From assembly GCA_016927905.1 (NCBI GenBank), contig JAFGLW010000024.1:81950-145949 (forward strand): DNA of 64,000 nt, given 5' to 3'. The position numbers and the translations under genes are program-made. The number at the start of each line of letters is the position of its first letter. The stretch's first letter is position 1. Shown here one piece after another: positions 1 to 9,536 of this stretch. Under the pieces are notes generated by a model. It was not told where the DNA came from and made no database searches. It was given only the letters and a program-made list of their open reading frames with translations. This stretch comes from a candidate division CSSED10-310 bacterium. GTDB taxonomy: Bacteria > CSSED10-310 > JAFGJC01.

Positions 1-5
1 TCCGG

Positions 6-389
6 ATGCGGAAAGACGCCCATGACGGGATATGCTCACTGTGCGACCTGGCGGTCATGAAGAAGGGACAGATTGAATCGGAAAAGCGGGAAAGCAGGTT
101 GAAAGGAATCAACAGACGAACCCGCAGAAAATCATTTACGGCGGTTACCCTTTCCATACTGTATCCCGGTGCCGGCGAACTTTATCTGGGGAAATTGAAT
201 CGGGGATGTTGTTTCACCGTTCTGTGGTCTTTCCTTCTTGCCGGCTGGTTCACGGCGGATCTTCGCTTGAACGCCTTCGGCCGGGTTCCCGCAGTCGGGG
301 ATACCGTTTTACTGGCTTTGCATCTGGGATTTATGGTTCTGATCTACATTTTATCGCTTTTTTCCATTGTCCGGGGATTGAAGGAATGA
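6..389 (+). CDS. Small membrane protein with TM2-like 'LYPGAGELYLGK' segment; 5' end may lie outside the window
   Basis: ORF with two hydrophobic segments and a PGAGxLYLGK motif; overlaps the next start codon (ATGA). Confidence 0.55.
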   Translation: MRKDAHDGICSLCDLAVMKKGQIESEKRESRLKGINRRTRRKSFTAVTLSILYPGAGELYLGKLNRGCCFTVLWSFLLAGWFTADLRLNAFGRVPAVGDTVLLALHLGFMVLIYILSLFSIVRGLKE

Positions 390-1636
390 ACCTGAACAGC
401 ACCGGCAGATTGAGCGAAACATCTGTATATCGGGTATTTCAGTCGATAACGGTTAAGAAATTTACCGGAATACTGACCGTTCAGAGCGAAACCGATACGG
501 TGATGTTTACATTTGAACAGGGTTTATGTGTTCATGCCGAATCTCAATATCCCCGCGACGACCTGCGTCTCGGCAGGTTTCTCCTGATCAGGGGTTTGAT
601 AACGGAAAATCAATTGAACACGCTACTGGAAGAACACACCCGGAAATACATCAAACTGGGCAGCCTGGCCAGGGAAAAGGGTCATGTGGATCTCAATCAA
701 CTCATGGACACGCTGGAAGATCAAATTCTGTTGATTGTCTTTCAATGTATGACCTGGAAAACCGGAAGTTATTTCATGAAACCAAAGGAGTCCGTTCACT
801 ATGACCGGGATACAACCCGTCCCATCGATCTGGGTGAAGTCGTTGAAAAAGGTCCCGACATCGCCAGACAATGGCCCGAAATAATCCGGCGGATTCCCGA
901 TCAGTCGGCCGTTCCCAGACTGATTCCCGAAATCTTCGTCGTGCCGGAAAGCGTGGAAATCGATTCGGCGGGGAAAGGGCATCCGATTGTTCTGACACCT
1001 CAACAGGAAATCGTTTACAATCATATAAACGGCGTGTTTCCGGTCCAGGCAGTCATCCAGGCCTGTCACCAATTTGCCTGGGATTCATATAAGGCTGTTG
1101 TGGATCTGGAGGATCTGGGCGTTTTGGAAATACCGACCCCCGAAACCGGGTATTCAACGTTTAGGGGAAAGATGCGGGAAATTCAGGACACCATCAGTTT
1201 GAATGTAAAATTCATCTTGATACCGGTGATCGTCCTGATTCTTCTGGTCGTGCTTCGTTTCATGCCCGGGGAGTTGCTTCCGTTGTCTACTCCCGGAGAT
1301 AAAACATTGACCGCGGTTGTCCAGACCAAGGTCAAGATGCAGAATGTCCACCTCGCCCTGCAGGTTTTCAAACTGATTCACGGGAAACATCCTCAATTCC
1401 TGACAGAACTCATCGATGCACGGATGCTGTCGGAAAATGACGTCATTGATGCCTGGGGCAAAAAACTTTATTTCCACAGCTCACGAAACGAAATCGAGAT
1501 CGTGAGCCAGGGTCGGGATGGATCCTGGGCGACCCGGGACGATCTGAGGCTTAATGGTTCCAGAATCGCTGAAAATGATGTATGCTTTTTCCCAGGCAGT
1601 ATTGATATCGGTTCTGAGGAACCGGATGGAATGTAA
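386..1636 (+). CDS. DUF4388 (PatA-like N-terminal) protein with one TM and a GspG-like C-terminal segment
   Basis: Track ORF starts at 206, but ATG at 386 overlaps the preceding stop; N-term 'GRLSETSVYRVFQSITVKKFTGILTVQ' is DUF4388-like; TM 'FILIPVIVLILLVVL'; C-term 'LALQVFKLIHGKHPQFLTEL...DAWGKKLYF...SQGRDG'. Confidence 0.65.
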   Translation: MNLNSTGRLSETSVYRVFQSITVKKFTGILTVQSETDTVMFTFEQGLCVHAESQYPRDDLRLGRFLLIRGLITENQLNTLLEEHTRKYIKLGSLAREKGHVDLNQLMDTLEDQILLIVFQCMTWKTGSYFMKPKESVHYDRDTTRPIDLGEVVEKGPDIARQWPEIIRRIPDQSAVPRLIPEIFVVPESVEIDSAGKGHPIVLTPQQEIVYNHINGVFPVQAVIQACHQFAWDSYKAVVDLEDLGVLEIPTPETGYSTFRGKMREIQDTISLNVKFILIPVIVLILLVVLRFMPGELLPLSTPGDKTLTAVVQTKVKMQNVHLALQVFKLIHGKHPQFLTELIDARMLSENDVIDAWGKKLYFHSSRNEIEIVSQGRDGSWATRDDLRLNGSRIAENDVCFFPGSIDIGSEEPDGM

Positions 1637-1659
1637 ATTTTAAAGATGGAGGCGGAGAA

Positions 1660-2688
1660 ATGAACAGGAAAGTATTGATACCCGCCCTGTTGGTTGTTTT
1701 CATGTTAATGTCCGGTTGCGCTGAAGTTGGACCCCAGGAGGGGGGTGTCAGAACGACTTTCATTGGATTGTCGAAGGGTATTGGCGCTCGGGAGTGGTTC
1801 AAACAGGGGATTAAAAGCAATCCCCTGGAACCCGGCCTGTATTTGCACATCCCTCATTTGACCATCGTGGATAAATATCCGGTGATCGAGCAGCAGTATC
1901 AGATGTTCCGTGAAGCACCTGCCGGAAGGGATGATGTTTCGTTCAAGACCAAGGACGGCCAGATTGCGTGGATTGATGTGACCATACGATACCGGTTGCT
2001 GTTTGAAAACCTGCCGGTGTTTCACAGGAATTACGGCGGCACCTATATTGACAGTGTCCTGAGACCCACCTTACGATCTCTGGTGAACAACAAGCTTGGG
2101 GAATATTCCGCTGAGGAGATCTATGATGGAAAAACAAGACAGGCAGTTGCAGGGGAAATCAAGTATTTGATGAATAACGGGTATGAGGGTGAACGTGGGA
2201 TGCGGGCTCAGGGCCTGGAAATCGTCGATGTGCTGCTCCGGCGGTTCGAGTTTACGGAGGAATATCAGGCTGCCATTGAACAGAAACGCATTGCGGCGGA
2301 ACAATATCTGGCGGCGGTGGAACAGGCCCGGAAACTGGAAGCCGAAGCCAGGGGCCAGAAAATGGCAACCATCCAGAAAGCGGAGGGCGAAGCCGAGCAG
2401 ATCCGGCTGAAGGCTGAAGCCATGCTCTTTTCCAAATTGAATGAGGCCAAGGGTGTGGAAGCGCTCGGGAAAGCTCATGCGGTCAAGCAGGCCGCATTGG
2501 CTGATGCCCTGGGCGGGGGAGATCAGGTGGTCCGGCTCGAATTCGTCAGACACCTGGCCCCCAGTCTTCAGGTCTGGGGTATCCCGACAGGCGATGAAAG
2601 CAGCAGCATCATGGATCTGTCGGGATTGTTCGGATCCATGTTTCCCAGATCGAATCCAACAACCGGACAGTCACACGCTGCGAATTAA
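1660..2688 (+). CDS. SPFH/Band 7 (prohibitin-like) protein with lipoprotein-type signal peptide
   Basis: Lipobox 'LMSGC'; SPFH-like core; coiled coil 'AAEQYLAAVEQARKLEAEARGQKMATIQKAEGEAEQIRLKAEA'. Confidence 0.8.
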   Translation: MNRKVLIPALLVVFMLMSGCAEVGPQEGGVRTTFIGLSKGIGAREWFKQGIKSNPLEPGLYLHIPHLTIVDKYPVIEQQYQMFREAPAGRDDVSFKTKDGQIAWIDVTIRYRLLFENLPVFHRNYGGTYIDSVLRPTLRSLVNNKLGEYSAEEIYDGKTRQAVAGEIKYLMNNGYEGERGMRAQGLEIVDVLLRRFEFTEEYQAAIEQKRIAAEQYLAAVEQARKLEAEARGQKMATIQKAEGEAEQIRLKAEAMLFSKLNEAKGVEALGKAHAVKQAALADALGGGDQVVRLEFVRHLAPSLQVWGIPTGDESSSIMDLSGLFGSMFPRSNPTTGQSHAAN

Positions 2689-2690
2689 GG

Positions 2691-3110
2691 ATGCCGGTCA
2701 ATACCAGGGAATTGAATATCCCGACCCGGGGAAATGGACAGGTTGTCGATATCACTCCGATGGTCGCCGCGTTGATCCGGGACAATCCGGCGGATTCAGG
2801 CATCGCCGCAGTTTTCGCTCCCGGAGCCACCGCCGGAATTACGACCATCGAGTATGAATCCGGGGCGGTTCAGGATCTCCAGGAGGCAATCGAACGGCTG
2901 GCGCCGGAAAAAATGAATTATCACCACAACAGCAGATGGCACGACGGAAACGGGCATTCCCACGTCCGGGCGGCGCTGGTTGGCCCCGGTCTGACCGTTC
3001 CATTTACCGATAAAAAACTGATGCTGGGAACCTGGCAGCAGATTGTCCTGATCGATTTTGATAACCACTCCAGAAATCGCAGGATCATCGTTCAAATTGT
3101 GGGGGATTAG
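2691..3110 (+). CDS. YjbQ family (UPF0047) secondary thiamine-phosphate synthase-like protein
   Basis: 'YHHNSRWHDGNGHSHVRAALVGPGLTVPF...LGTWQQIVLIDFDNHSRNRRIIVQIVGD' is characteristic of the family. Confidence 0.9.
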   Translation: MPVNTRELNIPTRGNGQVVDITPMVAALIRDNPADSGIAAVFAPGATAGITTIEYESGAVQDLQEAIERLAPEKMNYHHNSRWHDGNGHSHVRAALVGPGLTVPFTDKKLMLGTWQQIVLIDFDNHSRNRRIIVQIVGD

Positions 3111-3126
3111 AAAGGAACGGTGTGCT

Positions 3127-3513
3127 GTGGATGCTGCGGAACCCAAATACCTGATCTCCGTCATCGCCAGAATGCTGGATGTACACCCCCAGACTCTCCG
3201 GAATTATGAAAGACTCGGATTGATCGAACCTTCCCGCAGCGTGGGCAACACGCGGTTATATTCGGAAAACGATCTGGCCAGGATCCGCCGGGTTCTGACT
3301 CTTTCCAGAGATATGGGTGTCAATATCGCGGGTATCGAAATTATTCTGAGATTGACGGACCGGATTGATGCCATGCAAACAGAATTCGGGGAATTGGTAG
3401 AAAACATAAAAAACGAATTGACCCGGCAGGATCCGTCATTGGAAGATCGACTGGCAAAAATCCTTGTCAAATCCCCTTCCGGAACTATAATCCGGAGTGG
3501 TGAGGAATCCTGA
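3127..3513 (+). CDS. MerR-family regulator, HspR-like
   Basis: 'YLISVIARMLDVHPQTLRNYERLGLIEPSRSVGNTRLYSENDLARIRRVLTLSRDMGVNIAGIEIIL'; GTG start inferred at 3127, inside the track ORF 3058..3513. Confidence 0.8.
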   Translation: MDAAEPKYLISVIARMLDVHPQTLRNYERLGLIEPSRSVGNTRLYSENDLARIRRVLTLSRDMGVNIAGIEIILRLTDRIDAMQTEFGELVENIKNELTRQDPSLEDRLAKILVKSPSGTIIRSGEES

Positions 3514-3552
3514 TGGTGTCGGGAATCAGACATCGAACCGGGTGATTGACCG

Positions 3553-4362
3553 TTGACCACTTATTTGAGTGAAATTAACAAGTATCCGCTTCTCAGCCGG
3601 GACGAGGAAGTGGAGTTGTCCGAGCGGATTCAGCAGGGCGATGAGGATGCCCTGCAGCGAATGGTTCAGGGCAATCTGCGTTTCGTTGTTTCCATCGCCA
3701 AAAAATATCTGGGGTCGGGGCTGCAGCTGGACGAACTGGTAAACGAAGGTTCCATCGGATTGATCGAGGCTGCGAAGCGGTTTCAACCGGAGAGGGGCGT
3801 AAAGTTCATCACCTATGCCATATGGTGGGTCAGGCAGGCCATCCTCTACGCCATCGCGACCAAGACCGGGATCGTGAAATTGCCGGCGAACCAGATTCAA
3901 CTGCTGAATATGATCAATAAAAAAATGCAGAGCATGACCCAGACCCTCGGCAGGGAACCCCACCTTTCCGAGCTGGCCGCTGAAATTAATGTGCCGGAAA
4001 GTGAAGTGGAAAACCTGTTGAGAACCACACGGATTTCGCTGTCTATCGAAACGCATCTGGATGAAAACGAGGAGGAAGGGCCATCCATCACCCTGACCAA
4101 GGATAATATCCAGAAACCTGAGGAACAGGTTATCGAGGATGGTTTTGTGGATGATGTAGAGCTGCTCCTGACCTGTCTGGATGACCGGGAAAAGGAAATC
4201 CTGCAGCTTCACTACGGTTTCAAGGGAATCCCGCTGACGTTACAGGAGATCGGCAACCGGTATGGACTGACACGGGAGAGGATCCGCAAGATCGAGTTGC
4301 GGGCCATTGAAAAGCTGAAAAAGATTGCCAAGAAACGGCAGCTTGAGGATTATCTCAAATAA
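3553..4362 (+). CDS. Sigma-70 family RNA polymerase sigma factor lacking region 1.1
   Basis: Regions 2-4: 'NLRFVVSIAKKYLGSGLQLDELVNEGSIGLIEAAKRFQPERGVKFITYAIWWVRQAI' and 'LTLQEIGNRYGLTRERIRKIELRAIEKLKK'; TTG start. Confidence 0.93.
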   Translation: MTTYLSEINKYPLLSRDEEVELSERIQQGDEDALQRMVQGNLRFVVSIAKKYLGSGLQLDELVNEGSIGLIEAAKRFQPERGVKFITYAIWWVRQAILYAIATKTGIVKLPANQIQLLNMINKKMQSMTQTLGREPHLSELAAEINVPESEVENLLRTTRISLSIETHLDENEEEGPSITLTKDNIQKPEEQVIEDGFVDDVELLLTCLDDREKEILQLHYGFKGIPLTLQEIGNRYGLTRERIRKIELRAIEKLKKIAKKRQLEDYLK

Positions 4363-4396
4363 ATGAATTGAATTCCATGAGTGGAGGAGAATCGGG

Positions 4397-5320
4397 ATGA
4401 CGGTATTGGTCGTGGGATCGGTCGCTCTGGACAGCGTTCAAACACCGGAAGGCACCTCACTTGAAACCCTGGGCGGGTCCGCTGTATATTTCTCCCTCGC
4501 TGCATCCCATTTCACCGATGTTCGAATGGTGGCGGTCGTCGGTTCCGATTTCCCGGAAGAACACACTCATCTGCTCAGTTCCCGGGGGATCGATACCCGG
4601 GGTCTGCAGCAACGGGAAGGCCGCACTTTCAGGTGGGAAGGCGTTTACGAGGGCGCAATGAACGAAGCAATCACCCTGGAAACCCAGTTGAATGTGTTCG
4701 AAAATTTTCAACCGGTGATTCCACCGGAGTACCGGGACAGCGATTGGGTGTTTCTCGGCAACATCAATCCCGGATTGCAGAAACAGGTCATGGAACAGAT
4801 CCCCGGAACCCGGCTTGTGGCTATGGACACCATGAACTTCTGGATTCAAAATTCCCGGGAACCGCTTCTCGATGTCATGAAATCCGTTGATCTGATCATC
4901 ATCAACGAAACAGAGCTGCGGATGCTGGCAGATACCGTCAATATCATCAAAGGAGCGAAGATTATTCGGAATATGGGGCCGACCGCAATCGTGGTCAAAC
5001 GCGGGGAGTATGGATCAGCGCTCTTTTACGACAATCAATGGTTTTTCACGCCGGGTTATCCCGAGGAACTGGTGACGGATCCAACCGGTGCCGGCGATTC
5101 CTTCGCGGGTGGTTTTATGGGAGCGGTTGCACGGGCGGGACGGATCGACATGGAAACATTCCAGGAAGCGATGATCTATGGCTCGGTAATGGCTTCCTTC
5201 AACATTCAGCGATTCGGGCCGGGAATGCTGACCGAATTGACCGGGGAACTGATCGAAACCCGGTTCCGGTCATTCCAGGACCTGGTCAATCTGCACCGTT
5301 CTCGGCTGACGCCGGGATAG
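4397..5320 (+). CDS. PfkB family carbohydrate kinase
   Basis: C-terminal signature 'VTDPTGAGDSFAGGFMGAVA' and N-terminal GGSAVYFSLAAS. Confidence 0.9.
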   Translation: MTVLVVGSVALDSVQTPEGTSLETLGGSAVYFSLAASHFTDVRMVAVVGSDFPEEHTHLLSSRGIDTRGLQQREGRTFRWEGVYEGAMNEAITLETQLNVFENFQPVIPPEYRDSDWVFLGNINPGLQKQVMEQIPGTRLVAMDTMNFWIQNSREPLLDVMKSVDLIIINETELRMLADTVNIIKGAKIIRNMGPTAIVVKRGEYGSALFYDNQWFFTPGYPEELVTDPTGAGDSFAGGFMGAVARAGRIDMETFQEAMIYGSVMASFNIQRFGPGMLTELTGELIETRFRSFQDLVNLHRSRLTPG

Positions 5321-7691
5321 CCTGACGCAAGACTTCATCCACCTTCGATACGAACACGAATTGGACTTTCTGCCTGACGTAATCGGGGATCTCTTCCAGA
5401 TCCTTTTCGTTCTTCTTCGGCAGAATAACAGTATTGATTCCGGCCCGGTAAGCAGCCAGAGTTTTTTCCTTGATACCTCCAACCGGAAGAACATGACCTC
5501 GGAGCGTAATTTCACCCGTCATGGCCGTTTTTTCCGCCACGGTGCGGTTGGCCAGCAGTGAGACCAGGGCGGTTGCAATGGTTACTCCCGCTGACGGTCC
5601 ATCCTTGGGAACAGCGCCTTCGGGAACGTGGATATGCAGATCCGAAGATTCGAAGTAATCATCCGGAATATCGAATCGATGTGCGATCGATCTGACATAT
5701 GATATTGCGGCCTGAGCCGATTCTTTCATGACTTCACCCAACTGCCCGGTCAGCGTGATCGATTTCTTGCCCGGCATCCGGGTCGCTTCGATATACAGAA
5801 TATCCCCGCCCGAGGGGGTGTAGGCCAGCCCGATGGCCACGCCGGGATCGTTTGCCCGGGCACCCAACTCGGGGAAGACTTTGACCGGGCCCAGAAAGAA
5901 ACTCAATCTGTCGGCTGTGATCACGGCAACTTCCTTCCGTCCCTCAACAACCTCCCGGGCAACCGCACGGCAGATCGCCGCGATTTCCCTTTCCAGATTC
6001 CGTACGCCCGCTTCCCGGGTGTAGGATTGTATGATCCCCATCAATGCCGATTTCCTGAACTGAAGCTGCCGACTGGTCAAACCATGTTCGTTGAGCTGCC
6101 TTGGAATGAGATGCCTTCGGGCGATCTCAATTTTTTCTTCGTGGGTGTACCCCGTCAGATACATAACCTCCATCCGGTCCTTCAACGCTGGCGGGATTGT
6201 TTCAATAATATTGGCGGTGGTAATGAACATGACTTTGCTGAGATCGAAAGTCAGATCCAGATAATGGTCGGAAAAGGAAAAATTCTGTTCCGGATCCAGA
6301 ACCTCCAGCAGTGCCGAAGCCGGATCACCCCGGAAATCCATTCCGATCTTGTCGACTTCATCCAACATGAATACCGGGTTTCTGGCTCCCGCTTTACGCA
6401 GTCCCTGGATGATCCGTCCCGGCAGCGCACCGACATAGGTTCGTCGATGTCCCCGGATTTCAGCTTCATCCTTGACGCCGCCCACCGAAATACGGTGAAA
6501 CTTCCTGTCCATGGCACGGGCGATGGATTTTCCCAGAGACGTTTTGCCGGTTCCGGGGGGTCCCACGAAACACAGAATGGGTCCTTTCATGTCCTTCTTC
6601 AGATGGCGAACCGCAATATACTCCACAATCCGTTTCTTCACTTTTTCCAGACCGAAGTGGTCCTGGTCCAGAATGTTCTGCACCAGTCGCGTATCCAGAT
6701 TGTCTTCCGTGGAAATGCTCCATGGCAACTCCAGAATCCAGTCCAGATATGTCCGGGAAACGGTATACTCCGCTGCAGCAGGCGGCATCCGTTTCAATCG
6801 GTCCAGTTCCTTTACAGCTGCATCGTAAGCTTCCCCGGGCAGATTGGCCTGTTCAATCCGCTGACCCAATTCCTCGATCTCAACCGTTCGATCATCCGTT
6901 TCTCCCAGTTCCTTCTGCAATGCCCGCATCTGCTGCCGGAGATAGTATTCCCGCTGAGCTTTATCCATCTCATCCTTGATCTGAGACTGGATCTTGTTGC
7001 CCAGCTTCAGAATTTCCTGTTCACGGTTCAAAAGAACATGAACCCGCTCCAGACGTTTGGTGATGTCCGCAATGGTGAGTATTTCCTGGCGCTCCTCAAG
7101 CGTCAAATTCAAACTCGATGCAATAATATCCGCCAGTTTCCCAGGTTCACTGATGTTCTGAATGATCAAATTCAGTTCCTTGGGCAGATTCGGTGAATTC
7201 GATACGATATCCTTGAACAAACCACGAATGTTTCGGATCAAAGCATCCGATTTCAAACTCTGCGTAAATCGTTCCGTTATCTTCTCCACCCGGGCGATAA
7301 AATACGGCTCCTTACGGACAAACCGTTTGATCCGGATACGCCCCAGACCTTCGATCATGATCCTCACGGAGTTATCCGGCATCTTGATCAACTTGATAAT
7401 CTGTGCCGCGATACCGATGCTGTATATGTCATCCGCAGCGGGATCCTCTTCCTCCGGATTCTTCTGAGCGACCAGCCCGATGATCTGATCTCCATCCAGA
7501 ACCTCGTTGATCATCCGGATGGATTTTTCCCTGGCAACCAGAAGGGGAATCACCATCGTCGGGTAGATTACCGTTCCCCGCAGAGGGAGAATCGGCAGAG
7601 TTCCCGGGATCGGCGTTCGGTTGAAATCCATGTCGGAGTCGTTGCGCTCCAGAACCGGTTTCGATTCATCTTTTAAATCTTTTTTTGCCAT
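5286..7691 (-). CDS. lon: ATP-dependent protease Lon
   Basis: LON N-domain '[19 protein letters not shown]', Walker A '[13 protein letters not shown]', catalytic '[17 protein letters not shown]'. Confidence 0.98.
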   Translation of the reverse strand: MAKKDLKDESKPVLERNDSDMDFNRTPIPGTLPILPLRGTVIYPTMVIPLLVAREKSIRMINEVLDGDQIIGLVAQKNPEEEDPAADDIYSIGIAAQIIKLIKMPDNSVRIMIEGLGRIRIKRFVRKEPYFIARVEKITERFTQSLKSDALIRNIRGLFKDIVSNSPNLPKELNLIIQNISEPGKLADIIASSLNLTLEERQEILTIADITKRLERVHVLLNREQEILKLGNKIQSQIKDEMDKAQREYYLRQQMRALQKELGETDDRTVEIEELGQRIEQANLPGEAYDAAVKELDRLKRMPPAAAEYTVSRTYLDWILELPWSISTEDNLDTRLVQNILDQDHFGLEKVKKRIVEYIAVRHLKKDMKGPILCFVGPPGTGKTSLGKSIARAMDRKFHRISVGGVKDEAEIRGHRRTYVGALPGRIIQGLRKAGARNPVFMLDEVDKIGMDFRGDPASALLEVLDPEQNFSFSDHYLDLTFDLSKVMFITTANIIETIPPALKDRMEVMYLTGYTHEEKIEIARRHLIPRQLNEHGLTSRQLQFRKSALMGIIQSYTREAGVRNLEREIAAICRAVAREVVEGRKEVAVITADRLSFFLGPVKVFPELGARANDPGVAIGLAYTPSGGDILYIEATRMPGKKSITLTGQLGEVMKESAQAAISYVRSIAHRFDIPDDYFESSDLHIHVPEGAVPKDGPSAGVTIATALVSLLANRTVAEKTAMTGEITLRGHVLPVGGIKEKTLAAYRAGINTVILPKKNEKDLEEIPDYVRQKVQFVFVSKVDEVLRQAIPASAENGAD

Positions 7692-7980
7692 ACACCGCTC
7701 CTGATTGATCTGGAATATATCCAGCTGTCACGATATCAATAACATGCGCCGTGACATTTAAGTTCCATCAAACCCGATAAAAAAAGGAAATATTCCAGGG
7801 TATGTAAACCCGACAAACAGAATATTTGAATTCGCCGGGATCATCAACATCCGGGTTGCCGGTGGCGCGTTCGACCGGGATAACAGACCGGCTGATCTCC
7901 CTTCGGATGGTTGACCCATAATGGCTGCTTTGGTACGCTGAATTACCCCGGATTTCCCATTGTTCCGGGGGAAGGGAACG

Positions 7981-8658
7981 GTGTTGAGCGGATTTTTGAT
8001 TACATTTGAGGGGATTGAAGGGTGTGGTAAATCCACCCAAGTGCGCCTGCTCGAAACCCGGCTCCGGGGCGAAGGATACCGGATTGTCGCTACACGGGAA
8101 CCGGGTGACGGGAGTCTGGGGGAAGGGATCCGCGATATCCTGTTGCGCCGGTCCAGCAGCGCCATCGCAGCAATGACCGAGTTGTTTTTGTTGGTTGCGG
8201 ACAGAACGCAGCATGTCAGGGAAATCATCCGTCCCGCTCTGGATGAGAATTGCATCGTGATATCCGATCGCTTCGGAGATTCATCCATGGCATACCAGGG
8301 TTATGGGAGGGGCATCGATCTGGATTTTATTGAGCTTCTAAACAATCGGGCAACCGACAATCTTGTTCCGGACATCACATTTGTACTGGATATGGATGCC
8401 GTAACAAGCCTGAATCGATCCCAGTCGCGGCTGATGCAGCAAAATCTGTTTGAAAAAGAGGGCCGGTTTGAAGAGGAGAACATATTGTTTCATCAGAAAG
8501 TGCGCGCTGGATATCTCGATCTGGCCCGAAAACACACTGACCGGATCGTTCTGATGGATGGCACACTCGAAATAGCCGTCGCAGCACAGCGGATATGGAA
8601 CGAAGTTCACGAGCGGATATCGGGTCATCATGTGTTGAGTGGAGAAACGGAAATATGA
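7981..8658 (+). CDS. tmk: Thymidylate kinase
   Basis: 'LITFEGIEGCGKSTQVRLLETRL' P-loop, 'SDRFGDSSMAYQGYGRGID'; GTG 7981 or TTG 7984 start inferred. Confidence 0.93.
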   Translation: MLSGFLITFEGIEGCGKSTQVRLLETRLRGEGYRIVATREPGDGSLGEGIRDILLRRSSSAIAAMTELFLLVADRTQHVREIIRPALDENCIVISDRFGDSSMAYQGYGRGIDLDFIELLNNRATDNLVPDITFVLDMDAVTSLNRSQSRLMQQNLFEKEGRFEEENILFHQKVRAGYLDLARKHTDRIVLMDGTLEIAVAAQRIWNEVHERISGHHVLSGETEI

Positions 8659-9518
8659 TCGAGATTGTGAATCTGCTTGTCAGGGGGGAAGGTTATGTCA
8701 GCCGGTACGAAACCCAGCGCATACCGCTTGTGCCGGGAGATTACTGCCTGGTCGAATCGGATATCGGCATCCAGTTGGCCCGGGTGATGTGTCCGCCCAG
8801 GATTATCAAGAAACGCTTCATTTCCGAAAATGAATTTCCTCGGAAGGTCATCCGGAAAGCTCTGGATGAAGACCTGGCGAAAATTGAAAGCATCGAAAAA
8901 CTGGAGAGGGAAGCATTTGAATTCTGCCTGGAGCGGATCGAGGAGCGTGGCATGACCATGAAACTCATCAAAGTGATCTCAGCGTTTGACCGCTCCAGGG
9001 CGATCTTCATGTTTACCGCTGAAGGCCGGGTTGATTTCCGGGATCTGGTCCGCGATCTGGCGCATCGGCTCAAAACGCGCATTGAGATGAGGCAGATCGG
9101 TGTCCGGGATGAAGCCCGGCTTATGGGGGGAATCGGCAACTGCGGGCTACCACTGTGCTGTCTGACATTTTTAAAGGATTTTCATCCTGTTTCCATCAAG
9201 ATGGCAAAAGATCAGGGATTGAGTCTGATACCCTCCAAAATATCGGGTCTGTGCGGACGGTTGATGTGCTGCCTGCAATATGAGCATGCGCATTATGCGG
9301 ATCAGATCAAAACGATGCCCAAAGTGAATAAACGGGTCACGACACCCCGGGGCGATGGGAAAGTCAAACAGCTGAATATCCTCAAATCGCTCGTGATGGT
9401 TGAACTTGCCGACGGGGAGATTGCCGAGTTCAAAGTGGATCAGATCAAAATGATTTCAGCTGCCGGCGAATCCGAAGCGGTCCCCCAAAAAAATAACTCC
9501 GCAGCATCCGAAGAATAA
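8655..9518 (+). CDS. PSP1 domain protein (RicT/YaaT-like)
   Basis: 'RIEMRQIGVRDEARLMGGIGNCGLPLCCLTFLKDFHPVSIKMAKDQGLSLIPSKISGLCGRLMCCLQYE' signature. Confidence 0.93.
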   Translation: MIEIVNLLVRGEGYVSRYETQRIPLVPGDYCLVESDIGIQLARVMCPPRIIKKRFISENEFPRKVIRKALDEDLAKIESIEKLEREAFEFCLERIEERGMTMKLIKVISAFDRSRAIFMFTAEGRVDFRDLVRDLAHRLKTRIEMRQIGVRDEARLMGGIGNCGLPLCCLTFLKDFHPVSIKMAKDQGLSLIPSKISGLCGRLMCCLQYEHAHYADQIKTMPKVNKRVTTPRGDGKVKQLNILKSLVMVELADGEIAEFKVDQIKMISAAGESEAVPQKNNSAASEE

Positions 9519-9536
9519 ACAGGCCGGTTCCCGGGT

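Noticed and set aside
6027-7196. 389-aa ORF on + strand
   Set aside because: Fully antisense to lon, which has unmistakable protein motifs; the antisense frame is open because of codon bias.
7946-7970. CCCCGGA...TCCGGGG inverted repeat upstream of tmk
   Set aside because: 7-bp stem with an 11-nt loop in GC-rich sequence; could be chance.
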